Program-made: the position numbers and the translations under genes
Notes under the pieces: generated by a model
Told to the model about the DNA's origin: nothing
Databases searched by the model: none
What the model saw: only the letters and a program-made list of their open reading frames with translations
In this document: piece after piece, positions 55,607-64,000 of the stretch
How the letters are laid out: every line of letters starts with the position of its first letter
How positions within the stretch are numbered: the first letter of the stretch is position 1
From: Marinicella marina
GTDB taxonomy: Bacteria; Pseudomonadota; Gammaproteobacteria; Xanthomonadales; Marinicellaceae
Assembly (NCBI RefSeq): GCF_030065545.1
Contig: NZ_JASJNC010000005.1
Coordinates: 1 to 64,000, forward strand
DNA length: 64,000 bases
Direction: 5' to 3'

Positions 55607-55777
55607 ATGAATCAAATTGAATTAAAAAAAGTGATGAAGGAAATCGAGTTAATCATCAATCAACTCGCCGAATGCCAATATTGTAAACAAGGCATTGATT
55701 ATGAGAGTAAAAAACTGTTGAGTGATTTGTTTAAACTAAAAATAGAGCAGGCTTGTCGGATCAAAAAAGCCAGTTAA
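55607..55777 (+). CDS. Small 56-residue CxxC protein
   Basis: ATG 55607 opens 56 codons ending at TAA 55775-55777. AGGG lies nine bases upstream. The product is a basic helical protein with a CQYC pair in the middle (LAECQYCKQGIDYES) and a third cysteine near the end. I recognise no family. It is divergent from gpmA and its last 17 bases overlap the convergent SLC13 gene. Its coding nature rests on the ribosome site, clean frame and regular amphipathic pattern. Confidence 0.5.
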   Translation: MNQIELKKVMKEIELIINQLAECQYCKQGIDYESKKLLSDLFKLKIEQACRIKKAS

Positions 55778-57599
55778 TCATCGGTAAAGACACGGCCAAA
55801 AAAATCAAAGTCATGAGACTACCCACTTTAATGAAATCACCCACACTGTAGCCGCCTGGTCCCATAATCAGGGCAGATACTTGGTGGGTTGGTAAGATGA
55901 AGGCATTAGAAGTTGAAATCGCCACTATCAAGGCATAAACCACTGGATTGCCGCCGGTTTCCAGCGCAATATTAATGGCCAAAGGCACCAACAACACAGT
56001 GGCACCTACATTTGACATAACCAGTGAGAATAAGGTTGCCAGTACAGCAATCGCCAGTTGGTAGATGATTTGTGGTACGTTACCCAAATGGTAAATCACA
56101 TTTTGAGCAATCCACGCAGCGGCTCCAGTATGCTCCATGGCATAGCCCAAGGGAATCAAACAAGCCAACAGAAAAACTGTTTTCCAGCTCACAGCACGAT
56201 AAGCCTCATCCATATTGAGCACACCAAATACCACCATGCCTATGGCGCCAGTGAGTAATGACAATGAGAGCTTTAAGTCGGTAAATATGACTAAGAAAAT
56301 ACTGAGAGAGAAAAACAGCAAGGCAAAAGGAATTTTTTGTGGCCTTTGTGGTTCCGCAGGCACATCACTGACCAGCGCCACATTTCTTGAGCGCCCCAAG
56401 CCCATTTGATCGGTCCAGCGTCCATGGATGATAAACGTGTCACCCAACTGCAGTTCTAGGTCATACATGGCCTCGCCGGTGTAAATTCGATTGTTTCTGG
56501 AAACAGCTAAGATGGTGATGGCATATTCTTTTCTGAAATGAAATTCAGATAACTTAACACCCAAGTAGCGAGAGCCAGGTACCACCACTGCCTCAGATGT
56601 GCCCGAGATTGATGGGTTGAAGTCCAGCTTGAAGTGCTTCAGTTTAGGCAGCGTAGTTAAATTAAACTCTTCCGCAAAATCTTCGATTTGTTGTTTGCTG
56701 CCCATGACGCCCAACACTGCACCATTCCAAATGAAGCGGGTTCTGGGAGGCGAGATGGTTGATTCATTTTCACTGAACAAAGCGACAATGTTGGGAATAT
56801 GAGGGTCAAACTCCAGCTCATAGATCATCTTACCAACCAGCGGAGAGTCTTTATTAACGATCATTTCAGTGATGGTCTTATCAATGCCGTAATTGTCACG
56901 GAAGTAGGAGTCAGATTTGTGGTTATTGACGTGGTTGACCGCTTTGTCTTTGGGTAATAGAAATCGTCCAATCAGTAAAAAATACAACACCCCACTGGTC
57001 AACAAAGCCAGTCCTATTGGGGTGGTCGAAAACAAATCAAAAGATGGCATGGTCTCAGCGCCTGGCGGCAGTGAGCGGTTGGAAGTTTCAATCAAATCAT
57101 TGAGTAAAATCAGTGGTGATGATCCTACCATGGTGACGGTGCCGCCTAAAATGGCACAAAAACCCATGGGCATCAATAGGCGTGAAATGGGTAATTCAGC
57201 AGCGCTGGAAATTTTACTCATGACCGGTAAAAACAACGCGGTCGCGCCAACATTCTGCATGAAGCCAGATATGCCACCAACTGTGGTAGAAACAATCGGC
57301 ATCACGGTTGTTTCAGTCTTGCCACCAATTTTGAGGATCACATTGGCCACGGCGGTCATGACCCCAGTGCGATCAAGTCCAGCACCCAGAATCATCACCG
57401 CAATAATAGCGATTACCGCATTAGAAGCGAAGCCATCAAATAAATGCGTGTCTGGCACCAAGCCGGATAAGCCCAACATAACCAATATCAGTAATGCCGC
57501 CACATCAATCCTGATAACCTCAGTAACAAACATTAAAATGGTATAGGCCAATATGGCAAATACCATCAACATCTCATTAGTGAGTGGCAGCATTTCCAT
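55761..57599 (-). CDS. SLC13/DASS-type transporter with TrkA-C domains
   Basis: 612 residues. Two groups of hydrophobic segments flank a central soluble region (about 215-410) that reads like two RCK_C/TrkA-C domains (SPLVGKMIYELEFDP and VVVPGSRYLGVKLSEFHFRKEY with LQLGDTFIIHG). Transport motifs include LLNDLIETSNR after VGSSPLILL, MQNVGATALFLPVM and MSNVGATVLLVPLA, the family's SNT/SNV-like repeats. The substrate (sulfate, dicarboxylate or other anion with sodium) is not clear. Its start overlaps the trmB stop by one base. Confidence 0.9.
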   Translation of the reverse strand: MEMLPLTNEMLMVFAILAYTILMFVTEVIRIDVAALLILVMLGLSGLVPDTHLFDGFASNAVIAIIAVMILGAGLDRTGVMTAVANVILKIGGKTETTVMPIVSTTVGGISGFMQNVGATALFLPVMSKISSAAELPISRLLMPMGFCAILGGTVTMVGSSPLILLNDLIETSNRSLPPGAETMPSFDLFSTTPIGLALLTSGVLYFLLIGRFLLPKDKAVNHVNNHKSDSYFRDNYGIDKTITEMIVNKDSPLVGKMIYELEFDPHIPNIVALFSENESTISPPRTRFIWNGAVLGVMGSKQQIEDFAEEFNLTTLPKLKHFKLDFNPSISGTSEAVVVPGSRYLGVKLSEFHFRKEYAITILAVSRNNRIYTGEAMYDLELQLGDTFIIHGRWTDQMGLGRSRNVALVSDVPAEPQRPQKIPFALLFFSLSIFLVIFTDLKLSLSLLTGAIGMVVFGVLNMDEAYRAVSWKTVFLLACLIPLGYAMEHTGAAAWIAQNVIYHLGNVPQIIYQLAIAVLATLFSLVMSNVGATVLLVPLAINIALETGGNPVVYALIVAISTSNAFILPTHQVSALIMGPGGYSVGDFIKVGSLMTLIFLAVSLPMINWLF

Positions 57600-58282
57600 T
57601 ATTTTTTGGTCATGATGAGGTCATAGGAGCCGTGTTCTAATTTTTGCCCACGTCGTTCGAACTTGGTGACGGGTCGCCATTCGGGCCTGCTGGCAAAGCC
57701 GTTGTTGCTTTCTTGGTTTTTAAGCCAAGTATTGGCTGCCAGTAATTCTTGAACCTCTAAGGCATAAGGGTGCCAGTCCGAAGCATAGTGGAGGCGTCCA
57801 CCTGTTTGTAGTTTGGTTTGGATTAAGTCAAGGAATTCTTGGTTCATGATGCGTCTTTTGTGGTGGCGTTTTTTGTGCCACGGATCGGGAAAGTACACAT
57901 GAATCGCAGCCAATGATTCATCGGCGATGAATAAGTTGAGCATATCTACGGCATCGTTGCGAATGATGCGTACGTTTGTTAACCCCAGCTCTTTGATGAC
58001 CATCAACAAGTGTCCCACACCAGGCAAGTGCACTTCGATACCGAGAAAATTAATCTCGGGGTGTTGTTGTGCGGCATGAATGATGGATTCACCGTTGCCA
58101 AAACCAATGTCTAACCACACGGGGTTGTTGTTGCCGTAAAGTTTTTCAAAATCAATGGTTTGATCTGGGTCAAAGGCATAGATGGGCATCAGTTCTTCGA
58201 CTGCTTTTTTTTGCCCTGTGGTCATTTTCCCTTTGCGCAAAACAAAGCTGCGAATTTGTCTGTCGGTTGGTTCGAATTTCAT
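57599..58282 (-). CDS. trmB: tRNA (guanine-N7-)-methyltransferase
   Basis: 227 residues. It methylates G46 in tRNA using S-adenosylmethionine. Motifs: VWLDIGFGNGESIIHAA, NFLGIEVHLPGVG, NVRIIRNDAVDML, and the TrmB hallmark VYFPDPWHKKRHHKRRI, with the C-terminal TKFERRGQKLEHG. TAATG coupling with the downstream transporter gene. Confidence 0.96.
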   Translation of the reverse strand: MKFEPTDRQIRSFVLRKGKMTTGQKKAVEELMPIYAFDPDQTIDFEKLYGNNNPVWLDIGFGNGESIIHAAQQHPEINFLGIEVHLPGVGHLLMVIKELGLTNVRIIRNDAVDMLNLFIADESLAAIHVYFPDPWHKKRHHKRRIMNQEFLDLIQTKLQTGGRLHYASDWHPYALEVQELLAANTWLKNQESNNGFASRPEWRPVTKFERRGQKLEHGSYDLIMTKK

Positions 58283-58357
58283 GCTTGGCCATTGATCTCA
58301 ATGCTGCTATTTTACCGAAAATCAGGCCATGATGACCACCACTTTGTTAATCAGCCT

Positions 58358-58948
58358 TCAGATTATCGGGCTGGGTACCAATGTTTGGTATTTCTCAACG
58401 GGGCCCTCAGCAGTGAAATCAGTGAGCTTCAGTGTGTTCAAGTCAAGCACATGGTCGTGGGGGTAGGGGTTTTTATCGTAATAAGTTTGCTCGCCACATT
58501 TGATGATTTGTATCAGTTTGGCCTCTACCAATTGTGCAATGACAGCCTCTGCGTCTTGTGTCCAGGGTGTTTGTTGTTGCGAAAAAAGCAATAGCGTGTC
58601 ATGGCAAGGATGTTGTGGTGTCATTCTGATAAACAACAGCATGTCAGCCATTTCATTGTGTCCGGCCAGGTCTATGGCTTCAAGGTCTTGAATGATTTGG
58701 AATTGATGCAGGCAACGCTGATGATGAAAACTCGCTTGCATCAACGCATATTGGGCCAATTGTTTTTCTATGATGAACGATTGGCTGGAAGTGCAACGGG
58801 CCAGGTTTTGTTGTAACTGCATGAACAGGTGTTTGGCCATGGGGCCCATCCAACTTCTGAAATTACGGGCTTTGTCGGTGTGGTTAAGTTGTAAGCAAAA
58901 CTCATGGGTGTTTTGGAAGTTACAGTCAATATGTAGTGTCCAGGTCAT
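58358..58948 (-). CDS. Fur-like protein with an unrecognised N-terminal part (tentative)
   Basis: 196 residues. Residues about 100-170 follow the Fur-family layout: a helix-turn-helix-like stretch, then AEAVIAQLVEAKLIQIIKCG, a wing with EQTYYDKNPYPHDHV and LKLTDF, comparable to the HHDHLIC...VIEF region of Fur. The key metal site is partly kept (His-x-His) but the usual CxxC is missing. The first 95 residues (MTWTLHIDCNFQNTHEFC onward) are not recognised. A Fur-box palindrome lies 36 bases before its start. It could be a diverged metal or other regulator; family assignment is tentative. Confidence 0.45.
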   Translation of the reverse strand: MTWTLHIDCNFQNTHEFCLQLNHTDKARNFRSWMGPMAKHLFMQLQQNLARCTSSQSFIIEKQLAQYALMQASFHHQRCLHQFQIIQDLEAIDLAGHNEMADMLLFIRMTPQHPCHDTLLLFSQQQTPWTQDAEAVIAQLVEAKLIQIIKCGEQTYYDKNPYPHDHVLDLNTLKLTDFTAEGPVEKYQTLVPSPII

Positions 58949-58983
58949 GATAATACATTGTTGAAAAATTAATCTTAAATATA

Positions 58984-58996
58984 AATGATAATCATT
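58984..58996. promoter_or_regulatory. Fur-box-like palindrome in a divergent promoter
   Basis: AATGATAATCATT is a perfect 6-1-6 inverted repeat and contains the whole core ATGATAATCAT of the Fur consensus. By eye, 14 of 19 consensus positions match. It lies between the Fur-like gene (minus) and the MarR-hut operon (plus). Iron-dependent binding is inference. Confidence 0.6.
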
Positions 58997-59071
58997 CGCA
59001 TTACAAATAAAACTTTGAAATATTTTGACTTGATATGCAGATTCAGAGAAAATAGCAAGCTATTGCGCAAC

Positions 59072-59593
59072 ATGTTACCTAAATTGACAAAGAACAACAA
59101 AAAATATCAATTAAATGAATCTTTTATTGGCAAACAAGCCGATGACTTGGGGCAATTAATCAGTGAACAAATCAGGCCACTGTATGACTCTTTGGGCATA
59201 GTGGTGCCGGTAAAATCTTGTTCAATCATCCATGCGCTAAACGAGGTTAAACAAGCCTCGGTCACAGAAATTGCGCGGTCATTGAAGCAGTCACATCAAT
59301 TGGTTAAACAGAAACTGCCGAGGTTACAAAAACTGGGCTTAATCACCGCCAGTTCTGACCCAAGTGACAAGCGTAAAACAGATTATCAACTGACTTCGAT
59401 GGGTCAAGACCAGGCGTTGTTGTTGAAACAACATTCCTTAGCAGCAGTTTACGAACAATTATCTCAAGAAGTTGGGGCAGACCTGTTTAAGGTGCTGACG
59501 GCCGCCATTGACGGCTTAAAAAACAAAGATTTAATGACCCGATTCAAACAACAACTACCTAATCATAGAAACAGCGAGACAACACATGAATGA
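59072..59593 (+). CDS. MarR-type regulator, likely for the hut operon
   Basis: 173 residues from ATG 59072. A frame opens at 58985 but its first codons are inside the Fur-box palindrome, so the later ATG is preferred. The winged helix-turn-helix is seen in [20 protein letters not shown] with [27 protein letters not shown], the MarR wing DPSDKR. It overlaps hutU by eight bases, so it is part of that operon. In other bacteria hut is usually run by HutC (GntR) or HutP; here a MarR protein seems to fill the place. Confidence 0.8.
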   Translation: MLPKLTKNNKKYQLNESFIGKQADDLGQLISEQIRPLYDSLGIVVPVKSCSIIHALNEVKQASVTEIARSLKQSHQLVKQKLPRLQKLGLITASSDPSDKRKTDYQLTSMGQDQALLLKQHSLAAVYEQLSQEVGADLFKVLTAAIDGLKNKDLMTRFKQQLPNHRNSETTHE

Positions 59594-61259
59594 TCGAATC
59601 ATCAAAGCACCGACAGGCACTGAACTTAATACCCAATCATGGCTCATTGAGGCGCCATTGAGGATGTTGATGAATAATTTAGACCCTGATGTGGCAGAGC
59701 GCCCGGAAGATTTAGTGGTTTATGGCGGCATTGGTAAAGCAGCTCGAAACTGGGCTTGTTTTGATGGCATGGTGGATGCGCTTAAAAGGCTGAATGAAGA
59801 CGAAACTTTGCTGGTTCAGTCGGGTAAACCAGTGGGTGTATTTAAGACCCACATTGATGCGCCCAGGGTGTTGATTGCTAATTCAAATTTGGTGCCTAAA
59901 TGGGCCAATTGGGACCATTTCAACGAACTGGATAAAAAGGGTTTGATGATGTACGGTCAAATGACCGCAGGATCATGGATTTATATTGGCTCGCAAGGCA
60001 TTGTGCAAGGCACTTATGAAACCTTTGTAGAGGCTGGTCGCCAACACTTCAGTGGTGATACCAATGGCAAGTGGATCCTTACTGGTGGTTTGGGTGGCAT
60101 GGGTGGTGCGCAGCCCTTGGCAGCCACCATGGCGGGCTATTGTATGATTGCGGTGGAGTGCGATGAAACCCGAATTGATTTCAGGATGAAAACGGGCTAT
60201 GTCGATAAAAAAGCACAATCTATCGATGAAGCAATGAAACTGCTGAATGAAGCATTAGAATCAGGCCAGGCGATATCGATTGGCTTACTGGGTAATGCCG
60301 CAGATGTTTTTGCGCAAATGTATAAAAACGGCGTGCGCCCTGACTTGGTGACTGACCAAACCTCAGCACATGATCCAGTCAATGGCTACTTGCCGCAAGG
60401 ATGGAACGTCAGTCAATGGCGCCAAGAAGCCAAAACCAACCCAAAAAGAGTGGCTGCTGCTGCCAGAAAATCAATGGCAGTGCAGGTTCAGGCGATGCTC
60501 GATTTTCATGCATTGGGCATACCCACAGTTGATTATGGTAACAACATCCGCCAAGAGGCCTTTGATGAAGGGTTGGAAAATGCTTTTGATTTCCCAGGGT
60601 TTGTACCAGCGTATGTCAGACCTTTGTTCTGTCGTGGTGTGGGGCCATTTCGCTGGGCTGCCTTATCTGGTGATCCTGAAGACATCTATAAAACTGATGC
60701 CAAAGTCAAAGAGCTGATACCTGATGACCCTCATTTGCATAATTGGTTAGACATGGCTCGTGAACGCATACACTTTCAAGGACTGCCTGCGCGCATTTGT
60801 TGGGTCGGATTGGGCTTGCGACACAAATTGGGTTTGGCTTTTAACGAAATGGTTAAAACAGGTGAGCTCAAGGCACCAGTGGTGATTGGTCGTGATCACT
60901 TGGACTCAGGCTCCGTGGCTTCTCCCAACCGCGAGACAGAAAGCATGCTGGATGGCTCAGATGCCGTTTCGGATTGGCCGCTACTGAATGCCATGTTAAA
61001 TGTAGCTGGTGGGGCCACTTGGGTGTCACTGCACCATGGTGGCGGAGTGGGCATGGGCTACTCTCAACATTCAGGTGTGGTGATTTGTTGTGACGGCACC
61101 GATGCTGCTGCTAAACGAATCGAAAGGGTGTTATGGAATGACCCTGCCACTGGCGTCATGCGTCATGCCGATGCCGGTTATGACATCGCCAAAACATGTG
61201 CCAAGGAACATGCATTGAATTTACCGATGATCAATAAGACATGGGAGCAGCAATCATGA
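59586..61259 (+). CDS. hutU: Urocanate hydratase
   Basis: 557 residues, normal for the family. It hydrates urocanate to imidazolonepropionate with tightly bound NAD+ as electrophile. Motifs: [59 protein letters not shown] and [15 protein letters not shown]. Start overlaps the MarR gene and stop overlaps the hutH start by four bases (ATGA). Confidence 0.98.
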   Translation: MNDRIIKAPTGTELNTQSWLIEAPLRMLMNNLDPDVAERPEDLVVYGGIGKAARNWACFDGMVDALKRLNEDETLLVQSGKPVGVFKTHIDAPRVLIANSNLVPKWANWDHFNELDKKGLMMYGQMTAGSWIYIGSQGIVQGTYETFVEAGRQHFSGDTNGKWILTGGLGGMGGAQPLAATMAGYCMIAVECDETRIDFRMKTGYVDKKAQSIDEAMKLLNEALESGQAISIGLLGNAADVFAQMYKNGVRPDLVTDQTSAHDPVNGYLPQGWNVSQWRQEAKTNPKRVAAAARKSMAVQVQAMLDFHALGIPTVDYGNNIRQEAFDEGLENAFDFPGFVPAYVRPLFCRGVGPFRWAALSGDPEDIYKTDAKVKELIPDDPHLHNWLDMARERIHFQGLPARICWVGLGLRHKLGLAFNEMVKTGELKAPVVIGRDHLDSGSVASPNRETESMLDGSDAVSDWPLLNAMLNVAGGATWVSLHHGGGVGMGYSQHSGVVICCDGTDAAAKRIERVLWNDPATGVMRHADAGYDIAKTCAKEHALNLPMINKTWEQQS

Positions 61260-62782
61260 TTTTTACCATCAGCAATAAGGGCTTTACTCTGCAAGAGCTG
61301 CGCGAAATTTGGCAAAATCCGGTCGAGATCAAGGTCGATGACCACATGATGCAAGGCGTGATTCGCTCGCGCCAGACCATTGAACAGGTGGCGGCATCGG
61401 ATGAGACTGTGTACGGCGTCAACACAGGTTTTGGGCTGTTGGCCAATGTACAAATAGCCAAAGATGAGTTAGACACCTTACAACGAAATTTAGTGATTTC
61501 TCATGCCACTGGGGTTGGAAAGCCGATTGATATTGGCACCACCCGATTGATTATGGCACTGAAAGCCATGAGTCTTGCTCAAGGATATTCTGGCATTCAC
61601 CCGAACACGCTGAAACTTTTAACAGACATGATCAAACACGAGATTTATCCGATCATTCCGGAGAAAGGTTCGGTTGGTGCCTCTGGTGACTTGGCTCCAT
61701 TGGCGCATTTATCGGCTGCCATGATTGGTATGGGTGAGGTTTATTTTCAAGGTGGTGTGGTTGCTGCCATGGATGCATTGAATGCAGTGGGTTTATCGCC
61801 GATAAAATTGGGCCCCAAAGAGGGTTTGGCATTGTTGAACGGTACCCAGGTTTCGACCGCCTTGGCATTGAAAGGTTTGTTTCTTACTGAGAACTGCTTC
61901 TCCGCTGCGATTTTATCTGGTGCCTTATCGGTGGATGCAGCGAAAGGCTCCTTGTCGCCTTTTGATGAGCGCATTCACCAGGCCAGAAGGCAGGTGGGTC
62001 AAATACAAGTGGCGCGGGCCATACGTGGGTTGCTGAAAGACAGTGAAATCGTGGTATCACATGAGGATTGTGATCGGGTACAGGACCCATATTGTCTGCG
62101 TTGTCAGCCACAGGTGATGGGTGCGGTGTTAGATACCATCAATTATGTCGCTGATAAACTATTAATAGAAGCCAACGCTGCCACTGATAATCCATTGGTT
62201 TTTGCAGAACAAGGAGATGTCTTATCGGGTGGTAACTTTCATGCCGAACCAGTGGCACTGGTGGCAGATTTCTTGGGCATTGGTTTGACCGACATGACCA
62301 ACATGTCTGAGCGCCGCATGGCGATGCTGATTGACCCGGCCTTGAGTCGCTTACCGGCCTTTTTGGTGCCTGATTCAGGGGTCAATTCTGGTTTTATGAT
62401 TGCGCATGTGACAGCGGCGGCTTTGGCCTCAGAAAATAAAACCCTGGCTCATCCGGCCAGTGTTGATACCATTCCCACATCAGCCAATCAAGAAGATCAC
62501 GTCAGTATGGCCACTTTTGCTGGAAGGAAGTTAACCGATATGGCAGAAAATTCTGCTGCGGTTATCGGTATAGAAATGATGGGTGCTTGTCAAAGTATTG
62601 ATTTTCATCGAGATTTAAAAACTTCAGAGGCACTTTTTGCGGTGTATCAAAAAGTCAGAGAGGACGTGGCTTTCTTGGACAAAGACCGGATGTTTGCACC
62701 GGACATCAACCACATGCAGCAGTTGGTTTTATCAGGTGCATTGAATCAATTTATGCCGGCTTTATGTCCCTCTTTGAGTTAA
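61256..62782 (+). CDS. hutH: Histidine ammonia-lyase
   Basis: 508 residues from ATG 61256. It removes ammonia from histidine to give urocanate. The electrophilic MIO group forms from A142-S143-G144 in [16 protein letters not shown], at the same numbering as in Pseudomonas putida. [25 protein letters not shown] and [15 protein letters not shown] are further marks. It overlaps hutG by 19 bases. Confidence 0.98.
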   Translation: MIFTISNKGFTLQELREIWQNPVEIKVDDHMMQGVIRSRQTIEQVAASDETVYGVNTGFGLLANVQIAKDELDTLQRNLVISHATGVGKPIDIGTTRLIMALKAMSLAQGYSGIHPNTLKLLTDMIKHEIYPIIPEKGSVGASGDLAPLAHLSAAMIGMGEVYFQGGVVAAMDALNAVGLSPIKLGPKEGLALLNGTQVSTALALKGLFLTENCFSAAILSGALSVDAAKGSLSPFDERIHQARRQVGQIQVARAIRGLLKDSEIVVSHEDCDRVQDPYCLRCQPQVMGAVLDTINYVADKLLIEANAATDNPLVFAEQGDVLSGGNFHAEPVALVADFLGIGLTDMTNMSERRMAMLIDPALSRLPAFLVPDSGVNSGFMIAHVTAAALASENKTLAHPASVDTIPTSANQEDHVSMATFAGRKLTDMAENSAAVIGIEMMGACQSIDFHRDLKTSEALFAVYQKVREDVAFLDKDRMFAPDINHMQQLVLSGALNQFMPALCPSLS

Positions 62783-63540
62783 GACAAGAGACATCGCCCT
62801 TGGTGATCAGTGTGCCGCACGATGGTGCTCAAATACCCGACGATATTGCAGCACTGATGAATCCGGCGGTGATGGGCTCAACTGACCGAGATTTATTGAT
62901 CAACGAGGTGTTTGAATTTGAGGGGTTTAAATATTCAAAAATCAAAGCCAACTATGCACGCCATGTGATTGATTTGAATCGTCCGGCCAGTGGTGAGGCT
63001 TTGTATCATAACCAAGCAGAAACCGAGCTATGTCCTACCAGTACATTTGATTTTCAACCGATTTACAAACCAGGGCTTGAGCCTGATACTGAAGCTGTCA
63101 AATACCGCATAGAAAATTACTGGCAGCCTTATCATAACCAGTTAAAAAAGTTGATTGATCAAGCCCAACAGGCCTATGGTTTTTGTTTGTTGCTTGATGC
63201 GCACAGCATTGATGATGAAGTGCCGAGGTTTTTTGATGGTCGCTTGCCAGACATCAATGTGGGTTCCAACGCAGGCAACTCTTGTGGCGCAGCCATTGAG
63301 TCGCTTTTGATGCATCAATTGGCGACCCAAGAACATTACAGTTACATCAATAATGGCCGATTCAAGGGTGGTTTTATCACTCGCCATTACGGCCAACCAG
63401 AAAGAGGTGTGCATGCCATTCAGTTGGAGCATGCCAAAAGTGCCTACCTGCATAAGAGCCAGTTCAGTGGTAATAAAACCCACAAATTACGTCAATTCTG
63501 GCAAGATTTGATAGCGGTGCTGTTAAAAAGCCTGAATTAA
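62764..63540 (+). CDS. hutG: N-formylglutamate deformylase
   Basis: 258 residues of the FGase family (not the arginase-like formiminoglutamase). Motifs: VISVPHDGAQIPDDI, HVIDLNRPASGEALY, LLLDAHSI and FKGGFITRHYGQPERGVHAIQLE, with metal-binding residues in the HDG, DAHS and QLE segments. It ends the five-step histidine route that passes via formylglutamate, giving glutamate and formate. hutI and a formiminoglutamate deiminase (hutF), needed for this route, are not in the window. Confidence 0.94.
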   Translation: MSLFELRQETSPLVISVPHDGAQIPDDIAALMNPAVMGSTDRDLLINEVFEFEGFKYSKIKANYARHVIDLNRPASGEALYHNQAETELCPTSTFDFQPIYKPGLEPDTEAVKYRIENYWQPYHNQLKKLIDQAQQAYGFCLLLDAHSIDDEVPRFFDGRLPDINVGSNAGNSCGAAIESLLMHQLATQEHYSYINNGRFKGGFITRHYGQPERGVHAIQLEHAKSAYLHKSQFSGNKTHKLRQFWQDLIAVLLKSLN

Positions 63541-63639
63541 TGTTAACTACATAGCAAAAAGCAGAAAGTGGTGTAACAATGCATGCAAAAGCATTTAGAA
63601 TGTTTAACCAATGAAATTAAAGACATTCTGGTGAAAACA

Positions 63640-64000
63640 ATGAACACATTAAAATCAATGCTGTGCTTATCGACCCTCATTTTAATGACTGCAGCGATGG
63701 CTGCTGAGGATTCAGTTGAAGGTGTTTTGATCTTTGAGTATGGGGACACTTTTGATGCCACCCAAGCCCCGCATCAAAACTTTTACTTACAAACTGAAAA
63801 AGCAATCATCAAACTGGATGCCAGCGCGGCTTTCAAATCACGCCTGCCGATTGACGCTTGGTCTGGTAAACGTGTTTCTGTTAAATTCAAAAACCAATTG
63901 GCCACAAATCTGGGTCGTTCAATCCAAGCCATTGAATTGATAGAAGGAGAGGCTATGCGTGGCGGTGGTATTTCAGGGCCACAAAAATGGGTGTCTTTTT
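63640..64000 (+). CDS. Secreted protein of unknown function (3' end outside window)
   Basis: ATG 63640 begins an open frame that runs off the window; a GTG at 63631 is in frame. The first 25 residues (MNTLKSMLCLSTLILMTAAM) are a signal peptide with likely cleavage after MAA. The mature start DSVEGVLIFEYGDTFD and the beta-rich stretch after it are not recognised; a glycine cluster (RGGGISG) appears near the edge. Too short to assign. Confidence 0.7.
   Translation, partial: MNTLKSMLCLSTLILMTAAMAAEDSVEGVLIFEYGDTFDATQAPHQNFYLQTEKAIIKLDASAAFKSRLPIDAWSGKRVSVKFKNQLATNLGRSIQAIELIEGEAMRGGGISGPQKWVSF

Noticed and set aside
58985-59071. Longer N-terminus for the MarR regulator from ATG 58985
   Set aside because: Its first codons coincide with the Fur-box palindrome and the added 29 residues do not fit a MarR start; the later ATG at 59072 is more likely.

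Overview
The window is one continuous stretch of gammaproteobacterial chromosome, with AT-leaning base composition and dense co-directional gene blocks. It starts inside the tuf gene and continues through a merged S10-spc-alpha ribosomal protein supercluster. The rest is housekeeping and accessory metabolism. The split trp genes (trpE, then trpGDC), the queG/nnr/tsaE/amiB neighbourhood, dut next to algC, a class II DAHP synthase, a large TonB-dependent receptor, and a repeat protein ending in an IPTL-CTERM-like tail together suggest a marine gammaproteobacterium near the Xanthomonadales/Marinicella type. That placement is inference from gene content; no 16S gene is present.

Layout. 1-13.98 kb: end of tuf, then rpsJ through secY, a 230-base leader, then rpsM-rpsK-rpsD-rpoA-rplQ with a strong terminator. 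rpmJ is missing from its usual place after secY. In that place lies a small Shine-Dalgarno-led reading frame that overlaps an intrinsic terminator just before rpsM. 14-25.4 kb: a DsbB-type protein, class II DAHP synthase (entry to the shikimate pathway), a DUF1244 protein, a glutathione transferase, trpE, a TonB-dependent receptor with its own terminator, then trpG-trpD-trpC-mtnN, coupled by short overlaps. 25.4-30.7 kb: a lipoprotein, a YihY-type membrane protein, a TlpA-like thioredoxin lipoprotein, a UbiA-type prenyltransferase, a DUF6122 membrane protein, a DUF418 membrane protein, and a cluster of three REP-like palindromes.

30.7-40.1 kb: queG, divergent nnr-tsaE-amiB, a secreted YCII-like protein, a secreted M16 zinc peptidase and a secreted M28 aminopeptidase. 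40.1-45.1 kb: one very large secreted protein with a glycine-rich half, ten tandem repeats of about 110 residues and a C-terminal sorting tail. 45.4-48.3 kb: an SPFH protein and two bacterial PH-domain membrane proteins (YdbS/YdbT type). 48.4-58.3 kb: a membrane-anchored AlgC-type phosphohexomutase with dut, then radC, a TPR-like protein, dxs, gpmA, a 56-residue CxxC protein, an SLC13-type transporter and trmB. 58.3-64 kb: a Fur-like protein divergent from a MarR-type regulator that leads a hutU-hutH-hutG histidine degradation operon, with a Fur-box palindrome between them, then the start of a secreted protein cut by the window edge.

Most genes belong to well-known families. The parts that deserve most attention are the rpsM leader (candidate translation-sensitive antitermination), the Fur-box/Fur-like/MarR-hut junction, the fast-evolving repeat protein, the receptor lodged within the trp genes, and the sensor-like membrane half of the phosphohexomutase.
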